A stretch of DNA of 8,536 nucleotides, taken from contig CAZUZD010000277.1 of the NCBI GenBank assembly GCA_964624465.1, positions 1 through 8,536 of the forward strand, in the 5' to 3' direction. The notes beneath the pieces were generated by a model. The model worked only from the letters and a program-made list of their open reading frames with translations. It made no database searches and was not told where the DNA came from. Positions 1 to 6,897 of this stretch are shown here, one piece after another; the stretch's first letter is position 1, and every line of letters starts with the position of its first letter. Both the position numbers and the translations under genes were made by a program. This stretch comes from CAZUZD01 sp964624465 (GTDB taxonomy: Bacteria; Planctomycetota; Planctomycetia; Isosphaerales; Isosphaeraceae).

Positions 1-177
1 GTAGTACTGGTTGACCAGCAGCACCCGGCTGGCCGCCGCCGAGCGGGCGGCCCCGGGCGCGGGGGCCGGGCCGGGGATCGGCCCCAGCCCCGGCGGGGTC
101 GGCGGGCCGGCGGGCCCCTTCGATTCGGCCCACCAGCGGCGGGTCAGGTCTGCGTCGAGCGGCTTCCGTGCGCTCAT
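1..177 (-). CDS. Glycosyltransferase, family 4-like, N-terminal fragment (cut by window edge)
   Basis: Only the first 59 codons are in the window; the frame is open to the left edge. I chose the ATG at 177-175 because an AGGAC ribosome-binding site sits at 189-185, seven bases upstream. The last visible residues are RVLLVNQYY. This is the first beta strand and loop typical of GT-B glycosyltransferases of family 4 (WcaI/WbuB-like), where it is normally followed by a proline-rich loop and the acceptor-binding Rossmann half. Family-4 enzymes transfer a sugar from a nucleotide sugar to a lipid-linked or glycan acceptor at the inner membrane. The 51 residues before this strand are unusual: a basic start, an RRWW motif, then a run dominated by Pro, Gly and Ala. 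A GTG inside RVLLV could be an alternative start, but it lacks the good ribosome-binding site. The gene follows the GDP-fucose synthase-like gene on the same strand, 101 bp downstream, which fits a polysaccharide locus. The family call rests on nine residues plus context. Confidence 0.55.
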   Translation of the reverse strand, partial: MSARKPLDADLTRRWWAESKGPAGPPTPPGLGPIPGPAPAPGAARSAAASRVLLVNQYY

Positions 178-184
178 GGTCGCC

Positions 185-189
185 GTCCT
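185..189 (-). promoter_or_regulatory. Ribosome-binding site of the partial glycosyltransferase
   Basis: On the minus strand AGGAC lies seven bases before the ATG at 177. It supports the long, proline/glycine-rich N-terminus over an internal GTG start. No promoter-like pair is visible in the 101-bp gap (178-278), so the gene may be read through from the upstream epimerase gene. Confidence 0.5.
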
Positions 190-245
190 GGGGTGTGGGG
201 CGCGGGGGTCGGTCGATCGGTGGCCGTGCGAGGCGAGGCAGGGCG

Positions 246-267
246 GGCTGAACCGGAGGGCTCAGCC
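246..267 (-). terminator. Weak hairpin after the GDP-fucose synthase-like gene
   Basis: GGCTGA at 246-251 pairs with TCAGCC at 262-267 around a 10-base loop, 11 bases past the stop codon of the minus-strand gene. The stem has only six pairs and no T-run follows. It could be a weak terminator or chance in GC-rich DNA. The rest of the 178-278 gap holds only the ribosome-binding site of the next gene. Confidence 0.2.
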
Positions 268-278
268 GCCGGGGTCGA

Positions 279-1247
279 TCACCACTTGGCGTCGGCCTCG
301 GCCTTGTGGGCGCGGTACCAGGCGATCGTCTTCGCCAGTCCGTCCTTGAGGTTCGTGGGGGCCTTCCAGCCGCCCAGCGCCGGCTGCATCCGGCTCACGT
401 CGAGCACCTTCACCGGCGCGCCGTCGGGCTTGTCGGCGTTCCAGGCGATCTTGCCCTGGAAGCCGGAGACCTCGTGCACCGTCTCGGCCAGCTCGCGGAT
501 CGAGGTGCCCACGCCCGTGCCGATGTTCAGCGGCAGGGAGGCGTCGCCGTACGACTCGGCGGCCAGGATGATGGCGTCGGCGCAGTCCTCGACGTAGATG
601 AACTCGCGGATCGCCTTGCCGGTGCCCCAGACCTCGACGCTCGGGGCCCTGGCGATCTCGGCCTCGACGAACTTGCGGATCAGGGCCGCGACGACGTGCG
701 AGCGGTCGGGGTTGTACGAGTCACCAGGCCCGTACAGGTTCGTGAGGATCAGGTGGATCGAGTCCAGGCCGTACTGGCGCTGGTAGGCCAGGCCCTGGAC
801 GGCGAGCATCTTCTTGGTCAGGCCGTAGTTCACGACGCTGGCGTGGCACGGGCCGGCCCAGAGGTCCTCCTCCTTGAGGTGGCCTTCGAGGTAGCCGGGG
901 TAGCTGCACGCGGTGCCGATGTTGACGACCTTGGCCGTCCTGGTGAGCCGGGCGGCCTCCATGAGGTTCGCGCCCATGACCAGGTTCTGGTAGTAGAGCG
1001 CGGCCGGCTCGTTGACGTTGATCCCGATGCCGCCGTAGTAGGCTGCGGCGTGGATCAGGACGTCGCAGGGGTGCTCCAGCAGGCAGCGGAGGCCGGCGTC
1101 GAGGCTGATCAGGTCGTAGTCGCGCTTCCGAGGCACGTAGACCTCGGCCCCCAGCGCGCGGAGCCGCCGCACGAGGTGCTGGCCCAGGAATCCGGCGCCG
1201 CCGGTGACGGTGACGCGCTTGCCGCTCCAGCCGCTCTTGGTGCTCAT
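279..1247 (-). CDS. fcl: GDP-L-fucose synthase-like NAD(P)-dependent epimerase/reductase
   Basis: This is a 322-residue extended short-chain dehydrogenase, close to the usual length of GDP-4-keto-6-deoxymannose 3,5-epimerase-4-reductase. That cytoplasmic enzyme turns GDP-4-keto-6-deoxy-D-mannose into GDP-L-fucose using NADPH. The nucleotide-binding GGAGFLG is at residues 16-22. The catalytic pair is Tyr141 and Lys145 (YGLTK). The segment AAYYGGIGINVNEPA (69-83) resembles the family's GGI-x-x-N motif. Cys114 (GTACSYP) and His184 (RSHVVAALI) match the two epimerisation residues of the E. coli enzyme, and TNLYGPGD (169-176) and GTGKAIREFIYVED (208-221) are also family-like. The usual catalytic serine before the Cys appears to be Thr112. 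No GMD (GDP-mannose 4,6-dehydratase) gene is visible, so the substrate would come from elsewhere, or the enzyme may act on a related GDP-deoxysugar or GDP-heptose. A GAGG 12 bases before the ATG is the only Shine-Dalgarno candidate. The gene lies between another sugar epimerase and a glycosyltransferase on the same strand. Confidence 0.8.
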   Translation of the reverse strand: MSTKSGWSGKRVTVTGGAGFLGQHLVRRLRALGAEVYVPRKRDYDLISLDAGLRCLLEHPCDVLIHAAAYYGGIGINVNEPAALYYQNLVMGANLMEAARLTRTAKVVNIGTACSYPGYLEGHLKEEDLWAGPCHASVVNYGLTKKMLAVQGLAYQRQYGLDSIHLILTNLYGPGDSYNPDRSHVVAALIRKFVEAEIARAPSVEVWGTGKAIREFIYVEDCADAIILAAESYGDASLPLNIGTGVGTSIRELAETVHEVSGFQGKIAWNADKPDGAPVKVLDVSRMQPALGGWKAPTNLKDGLAKTIAWYRAHKAEADAKW

Positions 1248-1290
1248 CGGGGGTGCGTGCCTCGGGGGATGCCGGCCAGGGAAGTCTTCG

Positions 1291-1320
1291 GATCAGGTCA
1301 GGTCGGGTCAGATCAGGACG
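1291..1320. repeat. Six imperfect pentamer repeats, GRTCR-like
   Basis: Upstream of the GDP-fucose synthase-like gene the plus strand reads as six consecutive 5-base units: GATCA, GGTCA, GGTCG, GGTCA, GATCA, GGACG. The first five fit GRTCR exactly and the sixth is degenerate. The array is about 44-73 bases before the start codon, so it would lie in a leader if the genes are co-transcribed. It may be a binding site, a slippage-derived repeat, or chance. Confidence 0.5.
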
Positions 1321-1342
1321 GAGCGTGGGGAGCCGGCGACCG

Positions 1343-1377
1343 GCCCGCCGCCGTCACGGGCGGTGACGGCGGCGGGC
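1343..1377 (-). terminator. Strong 14-bp hairpin between the two sugar epimerase genes
   Basis: GCCCGCCGCCGTCA (1343-1356) is perfectly complementary to TGACGGCGGCGGGC (1364-1377) around a 7-base loop. Three further pairs can form outside a one-base bulge. It begins 51 bases past the stop codon of the upstream epimerase gene on the minus strand. No T-run follows in either direction, so it is not a classical intrinsic terminator. It could instead be a processing or stability hairpin, or a T-less terminator as seen in some GC-rich bacteria. It is the strongest secondary structure I found in this gap. A GGACCGGTCC palindrome (1416-1425) also sits just after that stop codon. Confidence 0.5.
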
Positions 1378-1428
1378 GGTGGCCCGGGAATCGGGAACGT
1401 CGGGGCGAACGGTCGGGACCGGTCCGGC

Positions 1429-2358
1429 TCAGACGTTGCAGAACGGGTTCTGGAACTCGATGAGCTGGGCGGCGCGGACGAGCTCGGCGATGCCGCGGTC
1501 CAGGTCGACCGAGGTCTCGAAGCCCTTGGCCCGGATCTTCTCGTAGCTGACCTCGTAGTTCCGCTGGTCGGCGTCGGAGCCGACCTCGGCGAAGTGCAGG
1601 TAGAAGTCGACGTGGTCGAGGATCTTGCGAGCGACGTCTTCCTTGGTGAAGTTCATGCTCTCGTGGCCGACGTTGTAGACGTCGTCCTTGACCTTGTCCC
1701 AGTTGTCGAAGGCGAAGGCGATCGACCGGCCCATGTCGCGGACGTGCACGAAGGTGCGCTTGAAGCCGCCCTCGTAGACGATCAGGTTGCGGTTCTTGAC
1801 CGCCTGATAGGTGAAGTCGTTGGGCATGAGGTCGAGCCGCATGCGGGGGCTGACGCCGAAGGCGGTGGCGTAGCGGTAGGCGACGGCGTTGCCCGAGTCG
1901 AGGATCATCTGCTCGGCCTCGGCCTTCGTCTCCCCGTAGAGGGTGATCGGGGCCCGCGGGGTGGCCTCGTTGCAGATATAGTCGGGCACCGAGCCGTAGA
2001 TGCTGCCGGTGGAGGCGAAGACGATCTTCTGGTCGGCGGTGCGGCACTTCAGGAGCGTGCGGGTGCCCTCGACGTTCGTGGCCGTGGCCACGTGCGGCTC
2101 CTTCTTGCACGCCGGGTAGCCAACGATGGCCGCCAGGTGCACGATCGCGTCGCAGCCGTCGAGCGCCTTGGCGACGGCCTTCTCGTCGCAGACGTCGCCC
2201 TTCTGGAGCTCGAAGTTGCGGTTCGAGCAGCTGGCGAGCAGGCCCGAGCCGCCGAACTTCAGGCTGTCGAGGACCCGCACGCGGTGGCCCTGCTCCAGGA
2301 GCATGGGCACGAGGGTGGATCCGACGTAGCCGGCTCCGCCGGTGACGAGGATACGCAT
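1429..2358 (-). CDS. NAD-dependent sugar-nucleotide epimerase/dehydratase (extended SDR)
   Basis: This is a 309-residue cytoplasmic extended short-chain dehydrogenase of the UDP-glucose 4-epimerase/dehydratase superfamily. The frame stays open upstream to 2502, but I start it at ATG 2358 because the protein then begins MRILVTGGAGYVG, the classical N-terminal NAD-binding strand and glycine motif (7-13). Asp31 ends the second strand and should hold the NAD ribose. STGSIYG is at 116-122, and the catalytic pair is Tyr141 and Lys145 (YGETK). The substrate domain has SPRMRLDLMPNDF (170-182) and FKRTFVHVRDM (199-209). The tail has the usual QRNYEVSYEKI segment (265-275) and ends in NPFCNV. The exact sugar cannot be read from sequence; UDP- or GDP-hexose 4-epimerisation, or deoxysugar synthesis, is plausible. 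It is the first gene of the leftward sugar cluster, with a promoter-like pair about 200 bases upstream. The ribosome-binding site is weak (GGGACGA, about eight bases upstream). Confidence 0.8.
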   Translation of the reverse strand: MRILVTGGAGYVGSTLVPMLLEQGHRVRVLDSLKFGGSGLLASCSNRNFELQKGDVCDEKAVAKALDGCDAIVHLAAIVGYPACKKEPHVATATNVEGTRTLLKCRTADQKIVFASTGSIYGSVPDYICNEATPRAPITLYGETKAEAEQMILDSGNAVAYRYATAFGVSPRMRLDLMPNDFTYQAVKNRNLIVYEGGFKRTFVHVRDMGRSIAFAFDNWDKVKDDVYNVGHESMNFTKEDVARKILDHVDFYLHFAEVGSDADQRNYEVSYEKIRAKGFETSVDLDRGIAELVRAAQLIEFQNPFCNV

Positions 2359-2561
2359 AGGTGTCGTCCCGTCCGTGGTGCGACGCGCGGCGCCTGGCCG
2401 CCTTGCCGTCGGTGATGGTGTGGCGCGAGGTTGCGATGCAACAAAGGCTGTACGGAACGCTCCAGGCCTCGTCCGTGCGGCCGGTTCCCAGCGGTCGATC
2501 AATCGGTGTGGCGGCCGATCGGGGCCAGCCGAGCGAACTCCGGCTGACCCGTCGGGCGGGC

Positions 2562-2590
2562 ACTATCGGCCAAACTCCGGGGCCTGTCAA
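2562..2590 (-). promoter_or_regulatory. Sigma70-like promoter for the leftward sugar genes
   Basis: On the minus strand a perfect TTGACA -35 (2590-2585) is separated by 17 bases from GATAGT (2567-2562), which matches four of six -10 positions. Transcription would start near 2555, giving a leader of about 197 bases before the epimerase ATG at 2358. A small GTTGC/GCAAC hairpin (2430-2442) lies in that leader; nothing else coding is evident there. Confidence 0.5.
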
Positions 2591-2721
2591 CGCCACCTTC
2601 GCTGCCCATTGCGACCCCGGCGCCCAAGTCCGCCGCCGGCTCCGCCTTGGGCCGATCGGAAACCGCCGGAGCGCCCGAAATCGGCGGCCCGCGACCCACC
2701 GCCGCTGGCCGCCCGGACGCG

Positions 2722-2750
2722 TTGACCGGGTGCCCGGGGCGTGCCACAAT
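2722..2750 (+). promoter_or_regulatory. Sigma70-like promoter for the GT2 gene
   Basis: TTGACC (2722-2727, five of six consensus positions) and CACAAT (2745-2750, four of six) are 17 bases apart. Transcription would start near 2757, leaving a leader of about 65 bases. This placement argues against the in-frame GTG at 2741 as the start, because it falls inside the promoter. Confidence 0.5.
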
Positions 2751-2821
2751 TCCGGGTGCCCCGGCGGCCGGTCCCAGGGGGCCCCCCGCGCCCCGTCTCC
2801 CAGCCGAGTCGACCGTCCCCC

Positions 2822-3610
2822 ATGCCCGATGTCGAACCCGCCAGTCCGGTTGCGACGCCGCCCCGGATCGCCGTGGCCATCCCCTGCTACAACGAGGCGC
2901 CGGCCCTGCCCGCGCTCCTCGACCGCTGGCGGGCCGCGCTGCCCGAGGCCGAGCTGGTCGTCTTCGACAACAACTCGACCGACGGCACCGGGGCGATCGC
3001 CCGCGCCGCCGGCGTGCGGGTGGTCGACGTGCCCCGGCAGGGCAAGGGGTACGCCGTCCAGGCGATCTTCGAGGCGCTCGGCGAGCGGCCGGCGGTGATC
3101 CTCACCGACGGCGACGGCACGTACCCGCCCGAGGAGGTGGGTCGGCTGCTGGCGCCCGTGCTCGACGGCCGGGCGGACATGGTCGTGGGGGCCCGTCGCC
3201 CCGTGGCCGGCGCCGGGGCCATGGCGCCGGTGCGATGGTTCGGCAACCTGCTGATCCGGGGCGCCTTCGCCGTGCTGATCGGGCGCGGCCCGGGCGACCT
3301 GCTCTCGGGCTACCGCGTGTTCGCCCCGAGGTTCCTGGGCACGGTGCGGCCGAGGTCGGCCGGCTTCGAGATCGAGACCGAGCTGACGGCCGCCGCGGTG
3401 GCCGGTGGGCTGCGGATTGTCGAGGTGCCGGTGCCGTACTATCCCCGGGCCGAGGGCACGCAGAGCAAGCTGCACGCGGTGCGCGACGGCCGCCGGATCC
3501 TGGTCACGATCGCGCTCACCGCGGCGCGGCTGCGGCCGGCCCGGGTGGCGGTGCTGGCGGTCCTGCTGGCGGCGGGCGTCCGGCTGCTCGTGCGCCGGTG
3601 GCTGGGCTGA
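2822..3610 (+). CDS. Family-2 glycosyltransferase, dolichol/polyprenyl-phosphate mannosyltransferase-like
   Basis: This is a 262-residue GT-A glycosyltransferase. I start at ATG 2822, just before IAVAIPCYNEA (16-26), because the longer frame to GTG 2741 runs back into a promoter-like sequence. Motifs appear in GT2 order: FDNNSTDGT (48-56) in the nucleotide-binding fold; TDGDGTYPPEE (95-105), whose Asp96-x-Asp98 binds the metal and donor; GDLLSGYRVF (158-167); GFEIETEL (181-188); and YYPRAEGTQSKL (206-217), like the YRPR-x-x-G-S-x-SKL loop of dolichol-phosphate mannose synthases. Family members move a sugar from GDP-mannose or UDP-glucose to a polyprenyl phosphate, supplying lipid-linked sugar to membrane transferases. 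The C-terminus (about 226-257) is hydrophobic with several arginines, enough for one membrane-associated helix at about 241-256 but not the two to four segments of longer members. No strong ribosome-binding site is visible. It is divergent from the sugar epimerases and converges on the kinase gene. Confidence 0.82.
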   Translation: MPDVEPASPVATPPRIAVAIPCYNEAPALPALLDRWRAALPEAELVVFDNNSTDGTGAIARAAGVRVVDVPRQGKGYAVQAIFEALGERPAVILTDGDGTYPPEEVGRLLAPVLDGRADMVVGARRPVAGAGAMAPVRWFGNLLIRGAFAVLIGRGPGDLLSGYRVFAPRFLGTVRPRSAGFEIETELTAAAVAGGLRIVEVPVPYYPRAEGTQSKLHAVRDGRRILVTIALTAARLRPARVAVLAVLLAAGVRLLVRRWLG

Positions 3611-3638
3611 GGCCGCCGGCGCGGGGCGGGCCGCTCAG
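3607..3638. terminator. Possible bidirectional hairpin between convergent genes
   Basis: CTGAG (3607-3611) and CTCAG (3634-3638) form an inverted repeat containing both TGA stop codons. GCC and GGC runs extend the pairing inward with bulges. No T-run flanks it. The genes leave only 24 bp between stops, so any shared termination signal would have to be here. Complementary stops in GC-rich DNA could produce this pattern by chance. Confidence 0.25.
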
Positions 3639-6600
3639 GGGCGCAGGCCGATGGCGGTCAGGGCGGAGCGGAGGGCGTCGGCGGTGACGGGCTTCTCCAG
3701 GTACCCCTGGACGCCGACGTCGTCGATCCGCTGGTGGTTGGCCGGGGTGACGTCGCCGGTGAGCACGAGCACGGGGATCCGCGCCAGCGCCGGCTCGGCG
3801 CGGAGGGCGCGGATGGCCTCGACGCCGTCGAGCCCCGGCATGTTCACGTCCATCAGGATCGCCACCGGCGGCTCCCGGCGCGCGGCGGCCAGGGCCTCGT
3901 GGCCATTCTCGGCCTCGAGCACGCGGTAGCCGAGCCGCCGGAGCACCCTGGCGAGCATCCGGCGGCTGTCGGCGTGGTCCTCGGCGATCAGGATCGCGCC
4001 GTCGCGGGCCGGGTCGGTCCGGTCGTCGGGGCCGCCGCGCGCGGGCGTGCCGGGGGCGACGAGCGCGGCGGGCGGCAGGATCAGCGCGAAGGTGCTGCCG
4101 CGGCCGGGGGTGCTCTGCACCTCGATCTCGGCGCCCAGCAGGCCGGCCAGGCGACGGCAGATGGCCAGGCCCAGGCCGGTCCCCTCGCCGGTGGACCGCG
4201 CCCGCGACTCGATGCGGGCGAACTCGTCGAAGATCCGCTCCTGGTCGTGGGGGGCGATGCCGGGGCCGGTGTCCTCGACGGCCAGGCGGGTGTGGCCGTC
4301 GCGGCGCTCGGTGATCAGCCGCAGATGCCCGCGCTCGGTGTATCGCAGCGCGTTCGAGAGGAAGTTGCTGAGGATCTGCTTGAGCTTGGCCCGGTCGGTC
4401 TCGACGACCAGGCCGGCGACCGGCCCGAGGTCGAGGCCCACGGCCAGGCCCTTCTGGCGCGCCTGGGCCTCGACGCTGGCGAAGCACTCGACCAGCGCCG
4501 GGGCCAGCTCGAAGCGGCTCGGCTCCAGGGTGGCCACGCCGGCGTCGATCCGGGTCAGGTCGAGCAGGTCGTTGAGCAGGTCCAGGACGTTGCGGACCGA
4601 GTGCCGGATCGTCCGCAGACACTCGGCGACCTCGGGGTCGGCGTCGTCGCGGACGTGCAGCTCCAGCAACTCGCTCGAGAGCACGACGGCGTTCAGCGGG
4701 GTGCGGGCGTCGTGCGAGAGCGCCGAGAGCAGCCGCGACTTGTGCCGCGAGGCGTCCTCGGCGGCGGCCCGCTGGCGGGCCAGCTCGGTCTCCAGCTCCT
4801 TGCGGCGGGTGATATCCAGCGCCGTGCCGATGAGCCGCGCCGGCTGGCGACCGGGCCCGGAGCCGGCGAACTCGGTGCGGCCCTTGGCGATGACCCAGCG
4901 CTCGGGCGGGTCGGCCCGGGGCACGCGGAAGTCGACCTCGAGGGTACCCGGCCCGGCCGGATCGAGGGCGTCGCGCAGGGCCCTGGCCACCAGCTCGCGG
5001 TCGTCGGGATGGACCCGCTCCAGGAGCTGCTCGGGGGAAATTGCAGCCTCGGGCGGCAGGTCGAAGACCGCCGCGCTGTGGCCCGACCAGGTGATCCGGC
5101 CGGAGCGGAGGTCCCAGTCCCAGGTGGCCAGGCCGGTCGCCTCGGTGGCCAGGCGGAGCCGGTCGGTGCCCTCGCGGAGCGCGGCCTCGGCGCGGCGGCG
5201 CTCGCTAATGTCGCGGATGATGCTCACGACCAGCCGGTCGCCGCCGACGTCGGCGCCCCGGGCGCTGACCTCGACCGGGAACGTCGTGCCGTCGCGGCGG
5301 CGGTGCTCGGTCTCGAACAGCACGCCCTCGGAGTCGGCGGCGCGGAGCTGCGCGCCGGCCCGGTCCCGCTGGGCGTCGCTCCGCAGGGCGGTGATCGGCA
5401 GGCCGATGAGGGCGTCGCGGTCGTAGCCGTAGGCGGCCACGGCGGCGTCGTTGGCCTCGACGATCCGGCCGTCCTCGGGCCGGACGAACAGGATGATGTC
5501 GCGGCCGTGGCGGGTCAGGAGCTGGTAGCGGGCCAGCACCGCCTCGGCTCGCCGGCGCTCGTCGATGTCCTCGTAGAAGCCGATGGCGTAGAGCGGGGTG
5601 CCGTCGGCGCCGCGGGCCAGCGAGACGGTGACCTGGATCCAGATCGGCCGGCCGTCGGCGCGGACGAACCGCTTCTGGAGCCCGTAGGTGTCGTGCCGGC
5701 CAGCGAGCAGGTCCTGGACCTGCGCCTCGCTGGACGCCAGGTCGTCGGGGTAGGTCAGGTCGCGGAAGTTGCGGCCGACCAGGTCGGCGGGGGTGCGGCC
5801 CAGCAGCTGGGCCATCCGGGCGTTGACCCGCAGGAACCGGCCGTCGAAGCCGACATGCGCGATGCCGATGGCCGAGGTCTCGAAGGTGGCGCGGAACCGG
5901 GTCTCCTCGGCCCGGAGCGCGGCCTCGGCCCGCCGGCGGTCGTCGATGTCGAGCGTGATGCCGACCATGCGGGTGACCTGGCCGTCGGCGTCGTAGTGCA
6001 GCAGGGCCCGGTCCCAGACCCAGAGCCAGCGGCCGTCGCGGTGGCGGATGCGGTACTCCGACTCGCAGACGGTCTCCCGGCGGGCGACGCACGCCTCGAA
6101 GCCCGCCCGCACCCCCGGCAGGTCGTCGGGGTGCACCAGCGCCGTCCACCACGAGGGGTCGCCCTCGCCGCCCTCGGCGGCGTCGGTGGGGTAGCCGGTC
6201 AGGCGCTCCAGGCCGCCGGAGCGCACGACCCGACGGGTGCGGAAGTCCAGGTCGTAGACCACCCCCGGGAAGGCCGAGGTCGCCAGCCGCAGCCGCTCGG
6301 CCACCGCGCGGTCGGCCGCCGTTGGGCAGGTGGGGCGCGGCAGGACGTCGGCCGGCGGCGGGGCCGGCGCCAGGCGGGCCACGGCGTCGGCGATCGCGGC
6401 GTCGAGCATCTCGTGCACCGCCTCGACCGCCCCCGCGAACCGGCCGCGATCGGCGCCCGATTCCTCGATCAGGCGGGCGCACTCGCGGCCCAGCACGCGA
6501 CGGAGCCGACCCAGGCCCTGGACCACGGCGGCCAGCTCGGCGCCGGCCGGCCAGGGCCACGGCGGCGCGGTCGGGTCGGTCGCCGCCGGGGGGTCCTGAC

Positions 6601-6757
6601 GCAGGCGAGCGGCGATGCGGTCGAGCAGGGCGGCCGGATCGAACGGGTCGGCGGGCCGGGGCGCGTCGGGCTCGGCGGCGACGGCCTGGCGCCAGCGCTC
6701 GCGGATCGCCTCGCGGCGCGCGTCGAGCAGGTCTGCCAGCGTGCCGGCGGGGTTCAT
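3635..6757 (-). CDS. Cytoplasmic hybrid histidine kinase with four PAS domains and a C-terminal receiver
   Basis: This is a 1040-residue hybrid sensor kinase starting at ATG 6757; a TTG two codons earlier is possible, and no strong ribosome-binding site decides. Residues 1-135 are helical (LADLLDARREAIRERW, later GRLRRVLGRE) and resemble the RsbRD/N-terminal sensor-kinase helical domain. Four PAS-PAC units follow at about 155-275, 285-405, 408-525 and 530-652. Each ends in a D-I-x-x-R-R linker; three read RRRAEA and the fourth RRKELE. The HisKA motif SHDARTPLNA has phospho-acceptor His682. The ATPase core has Asn802 (N box), DTGPGIA (829-835), FDEF (843-846) and GEGTGLGLAI (857-866). The receiver (about 920-1038) has Glu926/Asp927, phospho-acceptor Asp970, Thr1000 and Lys1022, so both phosphotransfer sites look intact. 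I see no signal peptide or membrane segment, so it should sense a cytoplasmic signal. Family logic predicts His682-to-Asp970 transfer and then relay through an Hpt protein not encoded here. The gene is monocistronic within the window, with its own promoter. Confidence 0.92.
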   Translation of the reverse strand: MNPAGTLADLLDARREAIRERWRQAVAAEPDAPRPADPFDPAALLDRIAARLRQDPPAATDPTAPPWPWPAGAELAAVVQGLGRLRRVLGRECARLIEESGADRGRFAGAVEAVHEMLDAAIADAVARLAPAPPPADVLPRPTCPTAADRAVAERLRLATSAFPGVVYDLDFRTRRVVRSGGLERLTGYPTDAAEGGEGDPSWWTALVHPDDLPGVRAGFEACVARRETVCESEYRIRHRDGRWLWVWDRALLHYDADGQVTRMVGITLDIDDRRRAEAALRAEETRFRATFETSAIGIAHVGFDGRFLRVNARMAQLLGRTPADLVGRNFRDLTYPDDLASSEAQVQDLLAGRHDTYGLQKRFVRADGRPIWIQVTVSLARGADGTPLYAIGFYEDIDERRRAEAVLARYQLLTRHGRDIILFVRPEDGRIVEANDAAVAAYGYDRDALIGLPITALRSDAQRDRAGAQLRAADSEGVLFETEHRRRDGTTFPVEVSARGADVGGDRLVVSIIRDISERRRAEAALREGTDRLRLATEATGLATWDWDLRSGRITWSGHSAAVFDLPPEAAISPEQLLERVHPDDRELVARALRDALDPAGPGTLEVDFRVPRADPPERWVIAKGRTEFAGSGPGRQPARLIGTALDITRRKELETELARQRAAAEDASRHKSRLLSALSHDARTPLNAVVLSSELLELHVRDDADPEVAECLRTIRHSVRNVLDLLNDLLDLTRIDAGVATLEPSRFELAPALVECFASVEAQARQKGLAVGLDLGPVAGLVVETDRAKLKQILSNFLSNALRYTERGHLRLITERRDGHTRLAVEDTGPGIAPHDQERIFDEFARIESRARSTGEGTGLGLAICRRLAGLLGAEIEVQSTPGRGSTFALILPPAALVAPGTPARGGPDDRTDPARDGAILIAEDHADSRRMLARVLRRLGYRVLEAENGHEALAAARREPPVAILMDVNMPGLDGVEAIRALRAEPALARIPVLVLTGDVTPANHQRIDDVGVQGYLEKPVTADALRSALTAIGLRP

Positions 6758-6897
6758 CGGCAAAGGGCGCCCCGATGGTTGGGACCCGTCCTGCGACGGC
6801 CGAGGCGTCCGGCCCCGGGGTGCGACGGGCGGGCGACCCCCCGGGTCGTGGCCGGGGGCACCGCGGTTCCAGCGGCGACTCGCCGGCGCGCAAGGTG

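Larger units (their letters stand above)
2359..2821. other. 463-bp divergent intergenic region
   Basis: This gap separates the leftward epimerase gene from the rightward glycosyltransferase. It contains two divergent promoter-like pairs about 130 bp apart, at 2562-2590 (minus) and 2722-2750 (plus). Frames that stay open through it give Arg/Pro/Gly-rich translations with no recognisable motif, so I regard them as non-coding. I see no RNA gene, attachment site or mobile-element end. Confidence 0.6.

Noticed and set aside
2359..2502. Upstream ATG at 2502 extending the epimerase by 48 residues
   Set aside because: The extra segment is Arg/Pro/Thr-rich without motif, while the ATG at 2358 gives the standard MRILVTGGAG N-terminus.
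2741..2821. Upstream GTG start extending the GT2 protein by 27 residues
   Set aside because: The GTG lies between the -35 and -10 boxes of a good promoter, and the extension is Pro/Arg-rich and unlike the family.
1313..3475. A 720-codon minus-strand frame spanning the epimerase, the intergenic region and the GT2 gene
   Set aside because: It is Arg/Pro/Gly-rich, crosses two real genes in other frames and contains no domain signature.
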